Assembly: GCA_964548855.1 (NCBI GenBank)
Contig: CAZJSR010000015.1
Coordinates: forward strand, 1 to 54,136
From: UBA3206 sp964548855
GTDB lineage: Bacteria; Bacillota_I; Bacilli_A; Acholeplasmatales; Anaeroplasmataceae
Length of the DNA: 54,136 nucleotides
Direction: 5' to 3'
Shown: one piece after another, positions 15,953-25,587 of the stretch
Position numbering within the stretch: position 1 is the stretch's first letter
Layout: each line of letters begins with the position of its first letter
The notes under the pieces: generated by a model
What the model was told of the DNA's origin: nothing
What the model saw: only the letters and a program-made list of their open reading frames with translations
Database searches by the model: none
Translations under genes and position numbers: made by a program

Positions 15953-16519
15953 ATGGATAAAAGAGTATATAAAACAAAAGAAAATATAAAAAAAACAGTA
16001 ATAAATCTTATACTTGAAAAAAACTTTCAAGATATTACTGTTACTGAAATCAGCAATAGAGCTAATATAGGAAGAAAAACATTTTATCTACATTATGGTT
16101 CAATTATTGATGTTATAAAAGAATTAGAGGATGAGATTAAAGAGGCTTTAGAAGCCTCTATTAATAGATATATTGATGATAAAAATAATTATGACATAAA
16201 AAACATTTTTAAAGATTTAACAAAAATAATAAAAGACGATATTCTTCTTTACAAAAGAATATCTATTAACGATTCATATTCTTTTTTTAAAAATGCATTT
16301 GAAAGAATCTTAAGCGAAATAATTTATAATATCGCAATTAATGTATACAACGTAAATAGTAAAAATTCTCATATTTATACAACATACTATGCAGCTGGTA
16401 TTATAAAATTATATACCCTATGGTTAAGAGGAGATCTAGATATTGATGAAGATGAACTAATTAGAATAGCTTATAGATCTACTTTCGAAGGTGCTCAAGC
16501 TATTCTAAATAAAGCTTAA
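15953..16519 (+). CDS. TetR/AcrR family transcriptional regulator
   Basis: 188 residues with a typical N-terminal TetR HTH (residues ~8-55: FQDITVTEISNRANIGRKTFYLHYG). The helical C-terminal domain resembles the TetR_C_33 or DhaS-like group (YYAAGIIKLYTLWLRGD). The ligand is unknown. The gene is divergent from degV and probably autoregulates through the palindrome at 15901. Its stop overlaps by four bases the stop of the convergent gene at 16516. Confidence 0.85.
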   Translation: MDKRVYKTKENIKKTVINLILEKNFQDITVTEISNRANIGRKTFYLHYGSIIDVIKELEDEIKEALEASINRYIDDKNNYDIKNIFKDLTKIIKDDILLYKRISINDSYSFFKNAFERILSEIIYNIAINVYNVNSKNSHIYTTYYAAGIIKLYTLWLRGDLDIDEDELIRIAYRSTFEGAQAILNKA

Positions 16520-17607
16520 AAGAAACAATAATTATCATCTTTTATAATTCTTAACGTTCTTTCTTCTATTTTCTTAAATAATTCAAAATAATCAAAATCA
16601 TTTATTATAAATATATCTTTATATAACTTCTTATATGAGTTAACACACCACTCTACTATTTCATATACCCCATCTAATACTTCTTTTAATACCATATTCC
16701 AATCAACATCTAAAAAAACAAAATTAGAATGAACATAATTAGATGCGAAATCCATCGCATCATAAAAATTCATAACATTCGCAATTTGTGCAACAGTCTT
16801 AATACTATACTTTGTATTAGGTTTTTTTTCTTTTAATTCTTTAAACTTTTTTATAGAATCTAACCACCCATAATTCATATAACTTTTATATGTATTATAT
16901 GTAAGATTATTATTAACTATGTACTCATCTAATTCCTCTTTAGAAAGTTTTTTTGTTGCATCTTTAATTGTTATAGCTTGATGATTTAAAAATGACTCTA
17001 TTGCGTTTTTATTTTGTTCTAAAGCCACAAGAGTTATATACTGTTCTAAAGCTTGCCTAAAAACAGACATAGCTTGTGGAAAACATTTATAATTAAAAAG
17101 AATAATCATTGATTTTAATGAATCTATAATATGTTTAAATTCTAAATTATAAAAATCATTAGGATTTTTTTTAATATTTTCATCTATAATATCTAAAATA
17201 GAAAGAATATTACTAATGGCTGGATTCGATAAAAATAGACTACAAATCTCTAAATCATTTAAATTTTCATTTAGTATACCTTCATATAAATTATTAATTA
17301 ATTTATCTTGATATTCCTTAGATTTAGGAAAAATATCTTCATGAATATCATTTTCATTAAATACATGATTCGCAACTAACACATGCATTAGTTTATATTT
17401 AAACATATTATTGTATTTTATAAAATTTTCATCAACATTCTTATATTTTGAAATACTTTTAATAATATCTTCTCTTTCATAAAATTTATTTAAAACATCA
17501 ATAAAAACTTCATTATTAATTTTATCTTTAAATTTAGAATCCAATTTTTTATTAAAATAATTATCTTCTTCTATTTTTTTTCTTATAAAAAAATCCATAT
17601 TTTGCAT
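16516..17607 (-). CDS. Helical protein of unknown function, DUF5677-like
   Basis: About 363 residues, strongly Asn/Lys/Ile-rich and predicted all-helical without signal peptide or membrane segment. The central region (FNYKCFPQAMSVFRQALEQY, then FASNYVHSN) resembles DUF5677-type proteins, where a conserved Arg-x-x-x-Glu helix and a Tyr/His-x-His motif are found, but this is a weak family call. ATG 17607 is preferred to 17631 because of the GGTGAT site just ahead. It is an isolated gene, convergent with tetR. Confidence 0.5.
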   Translation of the reverse strand: MQNMDFFIRKKIEEDNYFNKKLDSKFKDKINNEVFIDVLNKFYEREDIIKSISKYKNVDENFIKYNNMFKYKLMHVLVANHVFNENDIHEDIFPKSKEYQDKLINNLYEGILNENLNDLEICSLFLSNPAISNILSILDIIDENIKKNPNDFYNLEFKHIIDSLKSMIILFNYKCFPQAMSVFRQALEQYITLVALEQNKNAIESFLNHQAITIKDATKKLSKEELDEYIVNNNLTYNTYKSYMNYGWLDSIKKFKELKEKKPNTKYSIKTVAQIANVMNFYDAMDFASNYVHSNFVFLDVDWNMVLKEVLDGVYEIVEWCVNSYKKLYKDIFIINDFDYFELFKKIEERTLRIIKDDNYCFF

Positions 17608-17657
17608 AACATCACCACTTATAGTATACAAAACTTAATACATAAATAACAAGAAAA

Positions 17658-17679
17658 AAATAATGGATTATCCATTATT
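17658..17679 (-). terminator. Terminator of the GH43 gene
   Basis: AATAATGGA (17659-17667) pairs with TCCATTATT (17671-17679), followed by T residues on the minus strand. It overlaps the 3' end of the GH43 coding region. Confidence 0.65.
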
Positions 17680-19140
17680 TTCCTCTTGATTATAATATTT
17701 AACTATAGCATACCCTTTCCTACCTTTTGCATATATTCCAATTTTAGTTCCTATCCATCTTCCTGCATATGCTAAAGAATTATAATAATACATATTATTA
17801 AATCCTATTTTATAATTAAGATCATATATATTACTATTTGTCGCATCTAAATTAAACAAAATCTCATTTCCGTCATATTCCTTAGAATATACAATAACGT
17901 CATCCTTATTAAACTCACCCTTGCGAACTTCTACATAATTCTTTTGATTTCTCCTTACCACACATACATAAGAATACTTAGAGCCCATAATAGAAAAACC
18001 CACTTCATCTCCATCTTCTATTAATTCAAAATTAAACAAAGACGAAGCTTTAAAATTTAAAAACATTACCTTTTGCATAAAATGATTAGGTAACATATTT
18101 AAATTAAGAATGTCTCCATTAGTACAATTTAATTTCAAACCATTAGAAATACTATACCAATAATCTTTTATATTTGCAGGAGTTTGCCAAATTTTACTCA
18201 ACTTATTATCTTTAAAATCATCACATGTAGGAATTTTAAAATCACTTACTATATCTACTAAATAATCATGTTCATAAACAGGAGTACCGCAAAGTAACGG
18301 GTCTCCTACATTTCCAGGAAGAGGCCAATCATTATGCCACATTACAGGTTCGAGATGGCAAATTCTACCATAAGCTCTCATATCTTGAAAGTGTATAAAT
18401 GCCCAGTTGTCATTATCATCAAGATCTATTAAAGCTCCTTGATGAGGTCCATTAATCAATGTATCTCCTTGCATTAAAACAATTTTAGATTCATAAGGTC
18501 CATAAATATTCTTGCTACGAAGCGCTGTTTGCCAACCACCCTTTACACTTCCTGCAGGTGCCATTATATAATAATATCCATTTCTTTCATTAAACTTAGG
18601 ACCTTCTATTGTTGGATTATCATTATGTCCATCATAGACTATTTTATATCCATCAGAAAGTACTTCTTTTAAATCATTTGATACTTCATATATTCCAATA
18701 CATGAATTAAAACCAGCTCTACTTTTGGCAAATCCAACAGCTACATAACATTTTCCATTAGTCCAAATAGGACAAGGATCTTCAAGCCCACGTCCTGGAA
18801 TTAATAAGTGAAGTTCTGACCATTTATCAAATGGATTTTTAGTATATGATACAAAGATTCCCTCATCTGGAAATGGAATCATTACATAAAATAATCCATC
18901 ATTAAATCTGATAGATGGAGCCCACGCACCATCTCCATGGCATACATTATCAAATCTTTTAATTGGAATATTATCATAAACATAGTTTATCAATCTCCAA
19001 TCTACTAAATTTTTAGTATGAAGCACTGGTACACCTGGTGTATGATTAAAACTTGAGGCAACCATAAAAAAATCATCATTATGCCTTATAACATCTGGAT
19101 CACTATAATCTGCTTGAATAATAGGATTTTTATATTTCAT
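17668..19140 (-). CDS. Glycoside hydrolase family 43 (beta-xylosidase/arabinosidase type)
   Basis: 490 residues. The N-terminal five-bladed beta-propeller of GH43 starts with NPIIQADYSDPDVIR (catalytic-base Asp) and carries IEGPKF (general-acid Glu). GDGAWAPSI and the pKa-modulating Asp of GLEDPCPIW are also visible. The C-terminal ~180 residues form a beta-sandwich like GH43_C2. There is no signal peptide, so it is cytoplasmic and acts on imported oligosaccharides such as xylo- or arabino-oligosaccharides. The divergent AraC gene is the likely regulator, and no sugar transporter is adjacent except the MATE protein. Confidence 0.9.
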   Translation of the reverse strand: MKYKNPIIQADYSDPDVIRHNDDFFMVASSFNHTPGVPVLHTKNLVDWRLINYVYDNIPIKRFDNVCHGDGAWAPSIRFNDGLFYVMIPFPDEGIFVSYTKNPFDKWSELHLLIPGRGLEDPCPIWTNGKCYVAVGFAKSRAGFNSCIGIYEVSNDLKEVLSDGYKIVYDGHNDNPTIEGPKFNERNGYYYIMAPAGSVKGGWQTALRSKNIYGPYESKIVLMQGDTLINGPHQGALIDLDDNDNWAFIHFQDMRAYGRICHLEPVMWHNDWPLPGNVGDPLLCGTPVYEHDYLVDIVSDFKIPTCDDFKDNKLSKIWQTPANIKDYWYSISNGLKLNCTNGDILNLNMLPNHFMQKVMFLNFKASSLFNFELIEDGDEVGFSIMGSKYSYVCVVRRNQKNYVEVRKGEFNKDDVIVYSKEYDGNEILFNLDATNSNIYDLNYKIGFNNMYYYNSLAYAGRWIGTKIGIYAKGRKGYAIVKYYNQEENNG

Positions 19141-19239
19141 AGATAAACCACCCTGTATAATTTATTAAATTATACATTTCCTTTTCTTTGTTATTTATAT
19201 CTTTTCTTTATTATATATTAATATTTTCGTTAATACAAC

Positions 19240-19268
19240 TTAACACATTTTAAATTATAGTATATAAT
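19240..19268 (+). promoter_or_regulatory. Promoter of the AraC gene
   Basis: TTAACA (19240-19245), a 17-bp spacer and TATAAT (19263-19268) lie ~55 bp before the start codon at 19324, whose ribosome-binding site is CGGAGGTG. The remainder of the 183-bp divergent region is AT-rich without an obvious operator. Confidence 0.5.
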
Positions 19269-19323
19269 AAAGATATATAAAAGAGTTAAAAGAATTATAT
19301 TTTATAACAATCGGAGGTGTACT

Positions 19324-20181
19324 ATGGATAATCAAATTAGCGATAACTTAATGGAAACAATAACACATGGAACAAGAGAATTTCCATTTATAATATATAA
19401 AAGACAATTTTCGAACACTTCTTTATCATATATAAGTTGTCATTGGCATAATGAAATTGAAATTGTTTATTGTGCTAAAGGAAGTATTTCATATACTGTT
19501 AATGAAAAAACATATATATTAGATGAAAACTGTTTTTCAATTATTAATTCAAATATGCTTCATCAAATTAATATGATTGATGAAGCAGTGTGGTATGCGA
19601 TTGTATTTGATAAAAAGTTTATTTATGGATTTGAAGAATCTTTAATTAAAACCGAAGTTTTTGACTCAATATCCTATAATAATCTTATTATTAATAATAA
19701 TGAAATAATTGACACTTTAAAAAGAATTATCAATACGTATTATAATGATTCTAATTTTAAATCATTAAAAATCAATTCCTTATTAACAAAATTATATTTA
19801 GATATCTTAGATGAAGCATCAAATAATGAAGAAGTATTAAAGACATCTAGTAATAATCATTCTATAAGAATTAAACTTATACTTGACTATATCAATAAAA
19901 ACTATAAACAAAAAATAACAATTGATGATATCTCAAGAGAGATTGGATTATGTCGTAGTGAAGTATGTAAATTATTTAAAAATGAAATAGGATTATCAAT
20001 AGCTGATTACATTTTAAAATATAGAATAGAAAAAAGTATACCACTTCTTCTTTCTAACAAACTTAATATAACAGAAATTGCACTTGCTTCTGGATTTAAT
20101 AGTTCTAGCTACTATGCCGAAGCATTTAAAAAACTTATTAACATGACTCCTTTGGAGTATAAAAAAGAAAATAGGAAGTAA
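19324..20181 (+). CDS. AraC family regulator with N-terminal cupin domain
   Basis: 285 residues. Residues ~20-100 form a cupin-type sugar-sensing domain (CHWHNEIEIVY, a His-x-His start of the cupin barrel). Residues ~185-285 contain the double HTH (ITIDDISREIGLCRSEVCKL and ITEIALASGFNSSSYYAEAF). It is divergent from the GH43 glycosidase and four bases upstream of the MATE gene, so it likely activates both in response to a sugar. Confidence 0.9.
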   Translation: MDNQISDNLMETITHGTREFPFIIYKRQFSNTSLSYISCHWHNEIEIVYCAKGSISYTVNEKTYILDENCFSIINSNMLHQINMIDEAVWYAIVFDKKFIYGFEESLIKTEVFDSISYNNLIINNNEIIDTLKRIINTYYNDSNFKSLKINSLLTKLYLDILDEASNNEEVLKTSSNNHSIRIKLILDYINKNYKQKITIDDISREIGLCRSEVCKLFKNEIGLSIADYILKYRIEKSIPLLLSNKLNITEIALASGFNSSSYYAEAFKKLINMTPLEYKKENRK

Positions 20182-20185
20182 TATA

Positions 20186-21547
20186 ATGAAAAAAGAAATT
20201 AATATGACCGAAGGTCCCTTATATAAAAAAATGTGGTTATTCGCAATACCCTTAATATTTTCAGGATTATTGCAGCTTTTCTATAACGCATGTGATTTAA
20301 TAGTATGTGGCCAATTCGGTTCAGAACATTCAGTTGCGGCAATAAGTGCAACTAATTCACTAATAAATCTTATTGTAAATTTATTTCTTGGTTTAAGTGT
20401 AGGAGCAAATGTATTAATGGCTCGATGTTTTGGGGCTTTAAACAAAGAAAAAGGACAAAAGGTAGTATATACCTCTATGCTATTCTCTTTAATAATTGGA
20501 GTTCTATTAGGAATATTTGGCGTATCCTTTTCTCATATTTTCTTAAAGCTTATGAAAACACCAAGTGATGTTATAGATTTATCTACAAGTTACCTTAGAA
20601 TATATTTTATAGGACTACCTTTTTCTATGATATATAACTTTGGTGCTTCTATTTTAAGAGCGACTGGTGATACAAAAAGACCCTTTATATTCTTAACTAT
20701 TGCAGGAATATTTAATATTTTATTGAATTTAATATTAGTAATCGTTTTTAAATTAGATGTAAAAGGTGTTGCGATTGCGACAATATTTTCACAAGGAATA
20801 TCAGCACTATTAATTTTAATATCAATGAAAAAAAATCATGGATTCTTTGAATTTAATTTTAAAGATGTAAGAATCTATAAAACAGAAGCTCTAGAAATTC
20901 TTAAAATAGGACTTCCTGCAGGAATTCAAAGTGTAATATTCTCTTTATCTAATGTTATTATTCAATCAAGTGTTAATTCTCTTGGTACAATAGTTCTCGA
21001 TGGTAATGGCGCATCAAGTTCTCTTGAAAGTTTCATTTGGACATCAATGAATCAAGGATGTCAAACATGTATTGCGTTTGTTTCCGCAAACATTGGTGCT
21101 AAAAAAATCAAGAATATAAAAAAAATTATATTATATTCCCTAACTATCGTACTTGCAACATGGATTTTGTTTGGAGGATTAATATTACTATTTAATAAAC
21201 CTCTTCTAAGTCTATATCTAAAAAAAGGTGCAGAGGGTTTAGTATATGGTAAAAAAAGACTAACAATTATCGCTAGTACTTATATTGCTTGTGGGATGAT
21301 GGATTTACTCGCTTATTCTATTAGAGGACTTGGTTATTCTACGATTCCAACTATAATATCATTAATTGGTGCTTGTGGATTTAGATTATTTTGGATTTTT
21401 GTAATTTTCCCAATTGATAAATTCCATAATATAGAATGGCTTGCAGCTTCCTACCCAATATCTTGGGTTTTAACTTTAAGTGTTCACTTAGTTGTATTAT
21501 TATTTTTATATAATAAAATAAAAAGAACTGTGAAAGAAGAAATATAG
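20186..21547 (+). CDS. MATE family efflux transporter
   Basis: 453 residues with twelve predicted membrane segments. The opening MTEGPLYKKMWLFAIPLIFSG and the repeat LATGD-like motif (ASILRATGDTKRPF) are typical of the DinF/NorM type of Na+- or H+-driven exporters. The substrate is unknown; drugs or metabolites are usual. It is cotranscribed with the upstream AraC gene (4-bp gap), which is unusual for a drug pump. Confidence 0.9.
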   Translation: MKKEINMTEGPLYKKMWLFAIPLIFSGLLQLFYNACDLIVCGQFGSEHSVAAISATNSLINLIVNLFLGLSVGANVLMARCFGALNKEKGQKVVYTSMLFSLIIGVLLGIFGVSFSHIFLKLMKTPSDVIDLSTSYLRIYFIGLPFSMIYNFGASILRATGDTKRPFIFLTIAGIFNILLNLILVIVFKLDVKGVAIATIFSQGISALLILISMKKNHGFFEFNFKDVRIYKTEALEILKIGLPAGIQSVIFSLSNVIIQSSVNSLGTIVLDGNGASSSLESFIWTSMNQGCQTCIAFVSANIGAKKIKNIKKIILYSLTIVLATWILFGGLILLFNKPLLSLYLKKGAEGLVYGKKRLTIIASTYIACGMMDLLAYSIRGLGYSTIPTIISLIGACGFRLFWIFVIFPIDKFHNIEWLAASYPISWVLTLSVHLVVLLFLYNKIKRTVKEEI

Positions 21548-21590
21548 GGCTATATATTTATATAGCTTCTATTCATAACACAGTTCTTTT
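21521..21590. terminator. Bidirectional terminator between MATE and rsmH
   Basis: AAAAGAACTGTG (21521-21532, inside the MATE coding end) pairs with CACAGTTCTTTT (21579-21590), 12 bp without mismatch, with a smaller hairpin in the loop. T runs exist on both strands, so it can serve both convergent genes. Confidence 0.65.
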
Positions 21591-21593
21591 ATT

Positions 21594-22520
21594 TTAATTC
21601 TTTTCAATTACTCTCATTTTCGCACTATGAGACCTTTGATTTTCATTAAGTTCTTCCTCACTTGGTAATATTGGTTTTTTTGTAATTAAATCAAATGGAG
21701 CTTTTTCTTTAATCACAATAGGAAGACCTTCAGGAATATTTAAAGTACTTCTTTCCTTAAATATTGTTTTACATATTCTATCTTCTAATGAATGGAATGT
21801 AATTACAACCGCTCTACCATTTTTATTCATCATATTTAATGCATCGTTTATCGAATCTTCAAAAACTCTAAGTTCATCATTTACTGCAATACGAAGTGCT
21901 TGAAATATTTGTTTAGCAGGATGACCTTTTTTATTTAGTACTTTTGCAGGAAGACTTCTTTTAATAATTTCAACTAATTCAAACGTAGTATTAATTTCTT
22001 TTGTTTTTCTCTCTTCTTCTATTTTCCTTGCTATTTGCTTAGAAAAAGGATCTTCTCCATATCTAAAGAAAATATTACATAAGTCATTAAAACTATATTC
22101 ATTTATAATCTTTTTAGCAGTTAATTCTTTAGTTTGGTCCATTCTCATATCAAGAGGGGCATCATATCTATAAGAGAACCCTCTTTCTGGTATATCAAGT
22201 TGAAAAGAAGATACACCAAGATCATAAATAACTCCATCTATTTTTTCTATGCCTAATTTATTAAGTTCTTCTTTTATATTCTTAAAATTAGACTTAATAA
22301 TAGTATAGTTACTACCTATCTTATCTAATCTTTCTTTTGCTCTAGTAATAGCGTAGTCATCTTGATCAAATGAATATAAATGACCATTTTTTAATTTACT
22401 AAGAATTAATGAACTATGTCCTCCTCCACCAAGAGTACAGTCAACATAAATTCCATCTGGTTTAATATTTAACTGATTAACAGCTTCATGCAGTAATACT
22501 GAGTAATGTTGATATTCCAT
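21594..22520 (-). CDS. rsmH: 16S rRNA (cytosine-1402-N4)-methyltransferase RsmH
   Basis: About 308 residues. It carries the SAM-binding motif DCTLGGGGHS near the N-terminus, then YDLGVSSFQLD, a central RIAVNDELRVFE and a C-terminal ITFHSLEDRI, all typical of RsmH/MraW. The enzyme methylates N4 of C1402 in the decoding centre. ATG 22520 is chosen because the GGAGG site overlaps the alternative ATG at 22535. It follows rpmF but is not followed by ftsL/ftsI, so the usual division cluster is split. Confidence 0.95.
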   Translation of the reverse strand: MEYQHYSVLLHEAVNQLNIKPDGIYVDCTLGGGGHSSLILSKLKNGHLYSFDQDDYAITRAKERLDKIGSNYTIIKSNFKNIKEELNKLGIEKIDGVIYDLGVSSFQLDIPERGFSYRYDAPLDMRMDQTKELTAKKIINEYSFNDLCNIFFRYGEDPFSKQIARKIEEERKTKEINTTFELVEIIKRSLPAKVLNKKGHPAKQIFQALRIAVNDELRVFEDSINDALNMMNKNGRAVVITFHSLEDRICKTIFKERSTLNIPEGLPIVIKEKAPFDLITKKPILPSEEELNENQRSHSAKMRVIEKN

Positions 22521-22542
22521 ATTTTTTTCCTCCATAAATAGA

Positions 22543-22567
22543 AAATAGATGCCGCTTGCATCTATTT
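22543..22567 (-). terminator. Hairpin between rpmF and rsmH
   Basis: AAATAGATGC (22543-22552) pairs with GCATCTATTT (22558-22567), a 10-bp stem in the 53-bp gap, followed on the minus strand by TTCTATTT. It probably attenuates read-through from rpmF into rsmH. Confidence 0.6.
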
Positions 22568-22573
22568 CTATTA

Positions 22574-22765
22574 TTATTCAGCTTTAGCTTCTTTAACAGC
22601 GATAACTTGTTTTCCTTTATAGAATCCGCAGTTTCCACATACTCTGTGTGATAATGTTAATTCACCACAGTTAGGACAAACAACCATATTAGGAACATTT
22701 AAAGCTAAATGTGATCTTCTCATATTCTTCTTTGATTTTGAAGTACGACGAAATGGTACAGCCAT
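22574..22765 (-). CDS. rpmF: Ribosomal protein L32
   Basis: 63 residues, beginning MAVPFRRTSKSKKNMRRSH, with two CxxC pairs (CPNCGE and CGNCGF) that form a zinc ribbon, so this is the zinc-binding form of L32. Downstream of yceD as in most bacteria. Confidence 0.97.
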   Translation of the reverse strand: MAVPFRRTSKSKKNMRRSHLALNVPNMVVCPNCGELTLSHRVCGNCGFYKGKQVIAVKEAKAE

Positions 22766-22783
22766 GTTAATTACACCTCCTAA

Positions 22784-23254
22784 TTATTTAAGTAAATCAG
22801 CTAATGAAGCAAACGCAGGATTAAGTGTTTCATCTTCTATTTCTTCTGGTTCTAAATCACTTTCGAATTCTTCACCTTCACCAACTGTTCTCATTGGTTT
22901 TTCGCATAAAATCGCAGTGATTACAGCTTCCTTAGTATCAAGCGTTTGGCCTTCAATTAAGGAAACATCTTCATCAATAGATGATAAAGTTCTTGCATAT
23001 ACTTCCTCTGTTGTAGTGCTTATTGGAACTTCTATGATATCTAAACTTATAGCACTTGTTATACTCAAATTAACATTAATATCCATCTTAATAATATATC
23101 TTTCATAAGATAATTCATTAATAATTCCTTTAATATTAACTTTAGACGAAGATACAATATCTTCAAATCCATTTAAATCTTCGCTTAAATCTAATTCTTC
23201 CTCAAATGAATAAGGAAATCGCAATTTGCGAAGTTGTGCAATAGCGATACGCAT
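22784..23254 (-). CDS. yceD: YceD/DUF177 family protein
   Basis: 156 residues, DUF177, with the conserved central block (cysteine-poor here: EGQTLDTKEAVITAILCEKPM) and an acidic C-terminus. It is typically coupled with rpmF and in bacteria/plastids is implicated in 23S rRNA accumulation. ATG 23254 follows GAGGTGATTTT. It lies 18 bp before rpmF and is probably cotranscribed. Confidence 0.85.
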   Translation of the reverse strand: MRIAIAQLRKLRFPYSFEEELDLSEDLNGFEDIVSSSKVNIKGIINELSYERYIIKMDINVNLSITSAISLDIIEVPISTTTEEVYARTLSSIDEDVSLIEGQTLDTKEAVITAILCEKPMRTVGEGEEFESDLEPEEIEDETLNPAFASLADLLK

Positions 23255-23459
23255 AAAATCACCTCAGCCTATAAAATTATATTATTTTTGTCTATAAAAG
23301 TCAACAGTAAAACTTCGCATTTTTCTTCAAATTTAATTCCTTCAATTGTAAAATGCATAATATAAACATTTTTTTATTTACATACACCTAAATCATAATA
23401 ATTATTAAAAAATAAAATATTATGATATAATCGAATTGAATAATAAGTAGGTGAAATAT

Positions 23460-24584
23460 ATGAAAATCGTCGGTATTATAGTTGAATATAATCCAATTCA
23501 TAACGGACATATTTATCATATAAATAATATTAAAAAAAATGCAAACCCTGATTTGATTATTGCTGTAATGAGCGGAAATATAGTAAACAGAGGAGAAATA
23601 TCTGTTTTTAATAAATTCGATAAGACTTCCCTTGCACTTGAATGTGGTGTTGATATTGTTTTAGAACTTCCTAGCATATTTACAATTCAAAGAGCAGATA
23701 TATTTGCAAGAAAAGCCATTGAAATACTTAATTACCTTAATGTAGAAGAGATTTGGATAGGAAGCGAAGAAAACAATATTTCAATTTATAAAGATTACTA
23801 TAATATCACTCACAAAGAATCTTATAATGATAAATTAAAAGAGTTTTTAAATAATGGATTTTCATACAAAACTGCTTCTAATTTAGCACTTGAATATTTT
23901 AATTTAAAGCCGCTTCTATCTAATGATATTTTAGGAATATCATACTATTCTGCGATTTTAGACAACAAATATAATATGAAGCTTCATACTATTAAAAGAG
24001 AAGGAAATAATTATCTAGATATAGATAATAAAGATTATTTATCAAGTGCATCTTCTATTAGAAATAATCAAGACAATATCAAAAATCAAGTACCATTAGT
24101 TTGTTATAACCTTTATAAAGAAAAAGGATTCTTAGATAATAATAAAATATTTAACTATTTAAAATATACTATTCTATCAAGTGATTTATCTAACACTTTC
24201 CTTGTTGAGGAAGGTTTTGAAAATGCTTTAAAACATATTTATAAATATAACAATTTTGATGATTTTTTAAAATCATTAGATACTAAAAGATATACAAACA
24301 CAAGAATTAAAAGAATATTTCTGTCAATTCTATTTAATCTTAATAAAGATGAAATAACTAAACTTAATGATTTGCCTTTAGATTTTGTAAGAGTTCTTGG
24401 ATATAGTAGTAATGGAAAAGAATATTTATCTACCATAAAAAAAGAAAAGAAAATATATACAAATATTAAAGAAGGGATAAATAAAATACTTGATATTGAA
24501 ATTAGAATCAGCAAAATACTTGATGTCATCTACAATACTAATTTATTAACTTTAGAACAAAAAGGGCCAAAAAAAAGAGTTTAA
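23460..24584 (+). CDS. tmcAL: tRNA(Met) cytidine acetate ligase
   Basis: 374 residues of the TmcAL (YlbM) family, which use acetate and ATP to form N4-acetylcytidine at the wobble base of elongator tRNA-Met. The nucleotidyltransferase signature is present as EYNPIHNGHIYHI (HxGH), followed by MSGNIVNRGE and GISYYSAI. ATG 23460 is preferred over the GTG at 23451 since AGGTGA lies just before. Convergent with the NUDIX gene, with overlapping ends. Confidence 0.9.
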   Translation: MKIVGIIVEYNPIHNGHIYHINNIKKNANPDLIIAVMSGNIVNRGEISVFNKFDKTSLALECGVDIVLELPSIFTIQRADIFARKAIEILNYLNVEEIWIGSEENNISIYKDYYNITHKESYNDKLKEFLNNGFSYKTASNLALEYFNLKPLLSNDILGISYYSAILDNKYNMKLHTIKREGNNYLDIDNKDYLSSASSIRNNQDNIKNQVPLVCYNLYKEKGFLDNNKIFNYLKYTILSSDLSNTFLVEEGFENALKHIYKYNNFDDFLKSLDTKRYTNTRIKRIFLSILFNLNKDEITKLNDLPLDFVRVLGYSSNGKEYLSTIKKEKKIYTNIKEGINKILDIEIRISKILDVIYNTNLLTLEQKGPKKRV

Positions 24585-24597
24585 AACTCTTTTTTTA
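24570..24597. terminator. Bidirectional terminator over two stop codons
   Basis: AAAGAGTTT and AAACTCTTT pair around the overlapping stops of tmcAL and the NUDIX gene, with A/T runs on both sides suitable for both strands. Confidence 0.65.
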
Positions 24598-25114
24598 ACA
24601 TATATAAAGAAATAGCAGCGATTGTCTTAGAATCTGTTATTTCACCATTTCTTATCATTTCTTTTATTTCATCAAAGGAATGATAAGAAAGTAAAATTAA
24701 TTCATCACTGTCAAAATTTGTTTTCGTCTTAGTAAGTTCGTCAGTATAATAAATATAAATTACTTCATCTGTAAAACCAACTGTAGTATGTATTTTACCT
24801 AAATACATAAGATTAGAAGCTTTATATCCAGTTTCTTCTTCTAATTCTCTTTTTGCGGCATCTAGAGGACTTTCGTTTAAATCTAGTTTTCCAGCAGGTA
24901 TTTCAAGAGTAACCTCACTTACTGGATATCTATATTGTTTTTCTAACATAAATTTATCTTGAACCTTAACTAAAATTGCAGCTGCACCTGGATGATGTAT
25001 ATACTCTCTATAACTTATATTACCATTTGGACATAAGACCTTATCTTTATGTAGTTTTAAAAAACTACCTTCATAAACAATTTCTCCACTAATCTTTTCT
25101 TCTTTTAAATTCAT
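24581..25114 (-). CDS. ADP-ribose pyrophosphatase-type NUDIX hydrolase
   Basis: About 177 residues. The Nudix box is GKLDLNESPLDAAKRELEEE followed by TG, and a proline-type loop downstream (YLGKIHTTVGFTDEVIYIY) matches YqkG/NudF-type ADP-ribose pyrophosphatases. ATG 25114 follows AGGAG. It lies 4 bp after the GNAT gene and is translationally linked. Confidence 0.88.
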   Translation of the reverse strand: MNLKEEKISGEIVYEGSFLKLHKDKVLCPNGNISYREYIHHPGAAAILVKVQDKFMLEKQYRYPVSEVTLEIPAGKLDLNESPLDAAKRELEEETGYKASNLMYLGKIHTTVGFTDEVIYIYYTDELTKTKTNFDSDELILLSYHSFDEIKEMIRNGEITDSKTIAAISLYMLKKEF

Positions 25115-25118
25115 ATTA

Positions 25119-25529
25119 TTATCTCCTGTCCATATCATTTACTATCTGCATCGCAACTCCATCTGCCTTAACAGTAAATCCATTCTTTTTATAAAAATCT
25201 ACTACATTTGAATCAGTTGGAATCACTTTAATATATAAATAATTATGATATTTTTCTTTAATCATCTTTAACATATTAGATGCAATACCTCTTTTCTCAT
25301 ACCCTTTCATTACTATAACATAATGAACATATGCTACAAGTTCCGTATCATCTATAACTCTAGTTAAACCTACTAATTTATCATTGTCATATACACTAAT
25401 AACATATGAAGAATTCATTAGTGCTTTATATAATCTTGTAGGAAATTTCGCAGATAACCAATCGTGTGATTCAAATAATTTCACTACATCTTCTATTTTA
25501 AAGTCAAAACTCGTTTTATATTCTAACAT
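25119..25529 (-). CDS. GNAT family N-acetyltransferase
   Basis: 136 residues with the GNAT acetyl-CoA-binding motif A (VMKGYEKRGIASNMLKMI, Q/RxxGxG/A-like) and motif B (IKVIPTDSNVVDFYKKNGF). The substrate is not predictable. ATG 25529 follows GAGGAG. Paired with the NUDIX gene. Confidence 0.85.
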   Translation of the reverse strand: MLEYKTSFDFKIEDVVKLFESHDWLSAKFPTRLYKALMNSSYVISVYDNDKLVGLTRVIDDTELVAYVHYVIVMKGYEKRGIASNMLKMIKEKYHNYLYIKVIPTDSNVVDFYKKNGFTVKADGVAMQIVNDMDRR

Positions 25530-25557
25530 ATTATCGCTCCTCTAATAAATTATAACA

Positions 25558-25579
25558 TAAAAGAGGACATAGTCCTCTT
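25558..25579 (-). terminator. Terminator of htpG
   Basis: AAGAGGAC (25561-25568) pairs with GTCCTCTT (25572-25579), with a T-rich stretch after it on the minus strand, 9 bp beyond the htpG stop. Confidence 0.7.
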
Positions 25580-25587
25580 ATTATTAA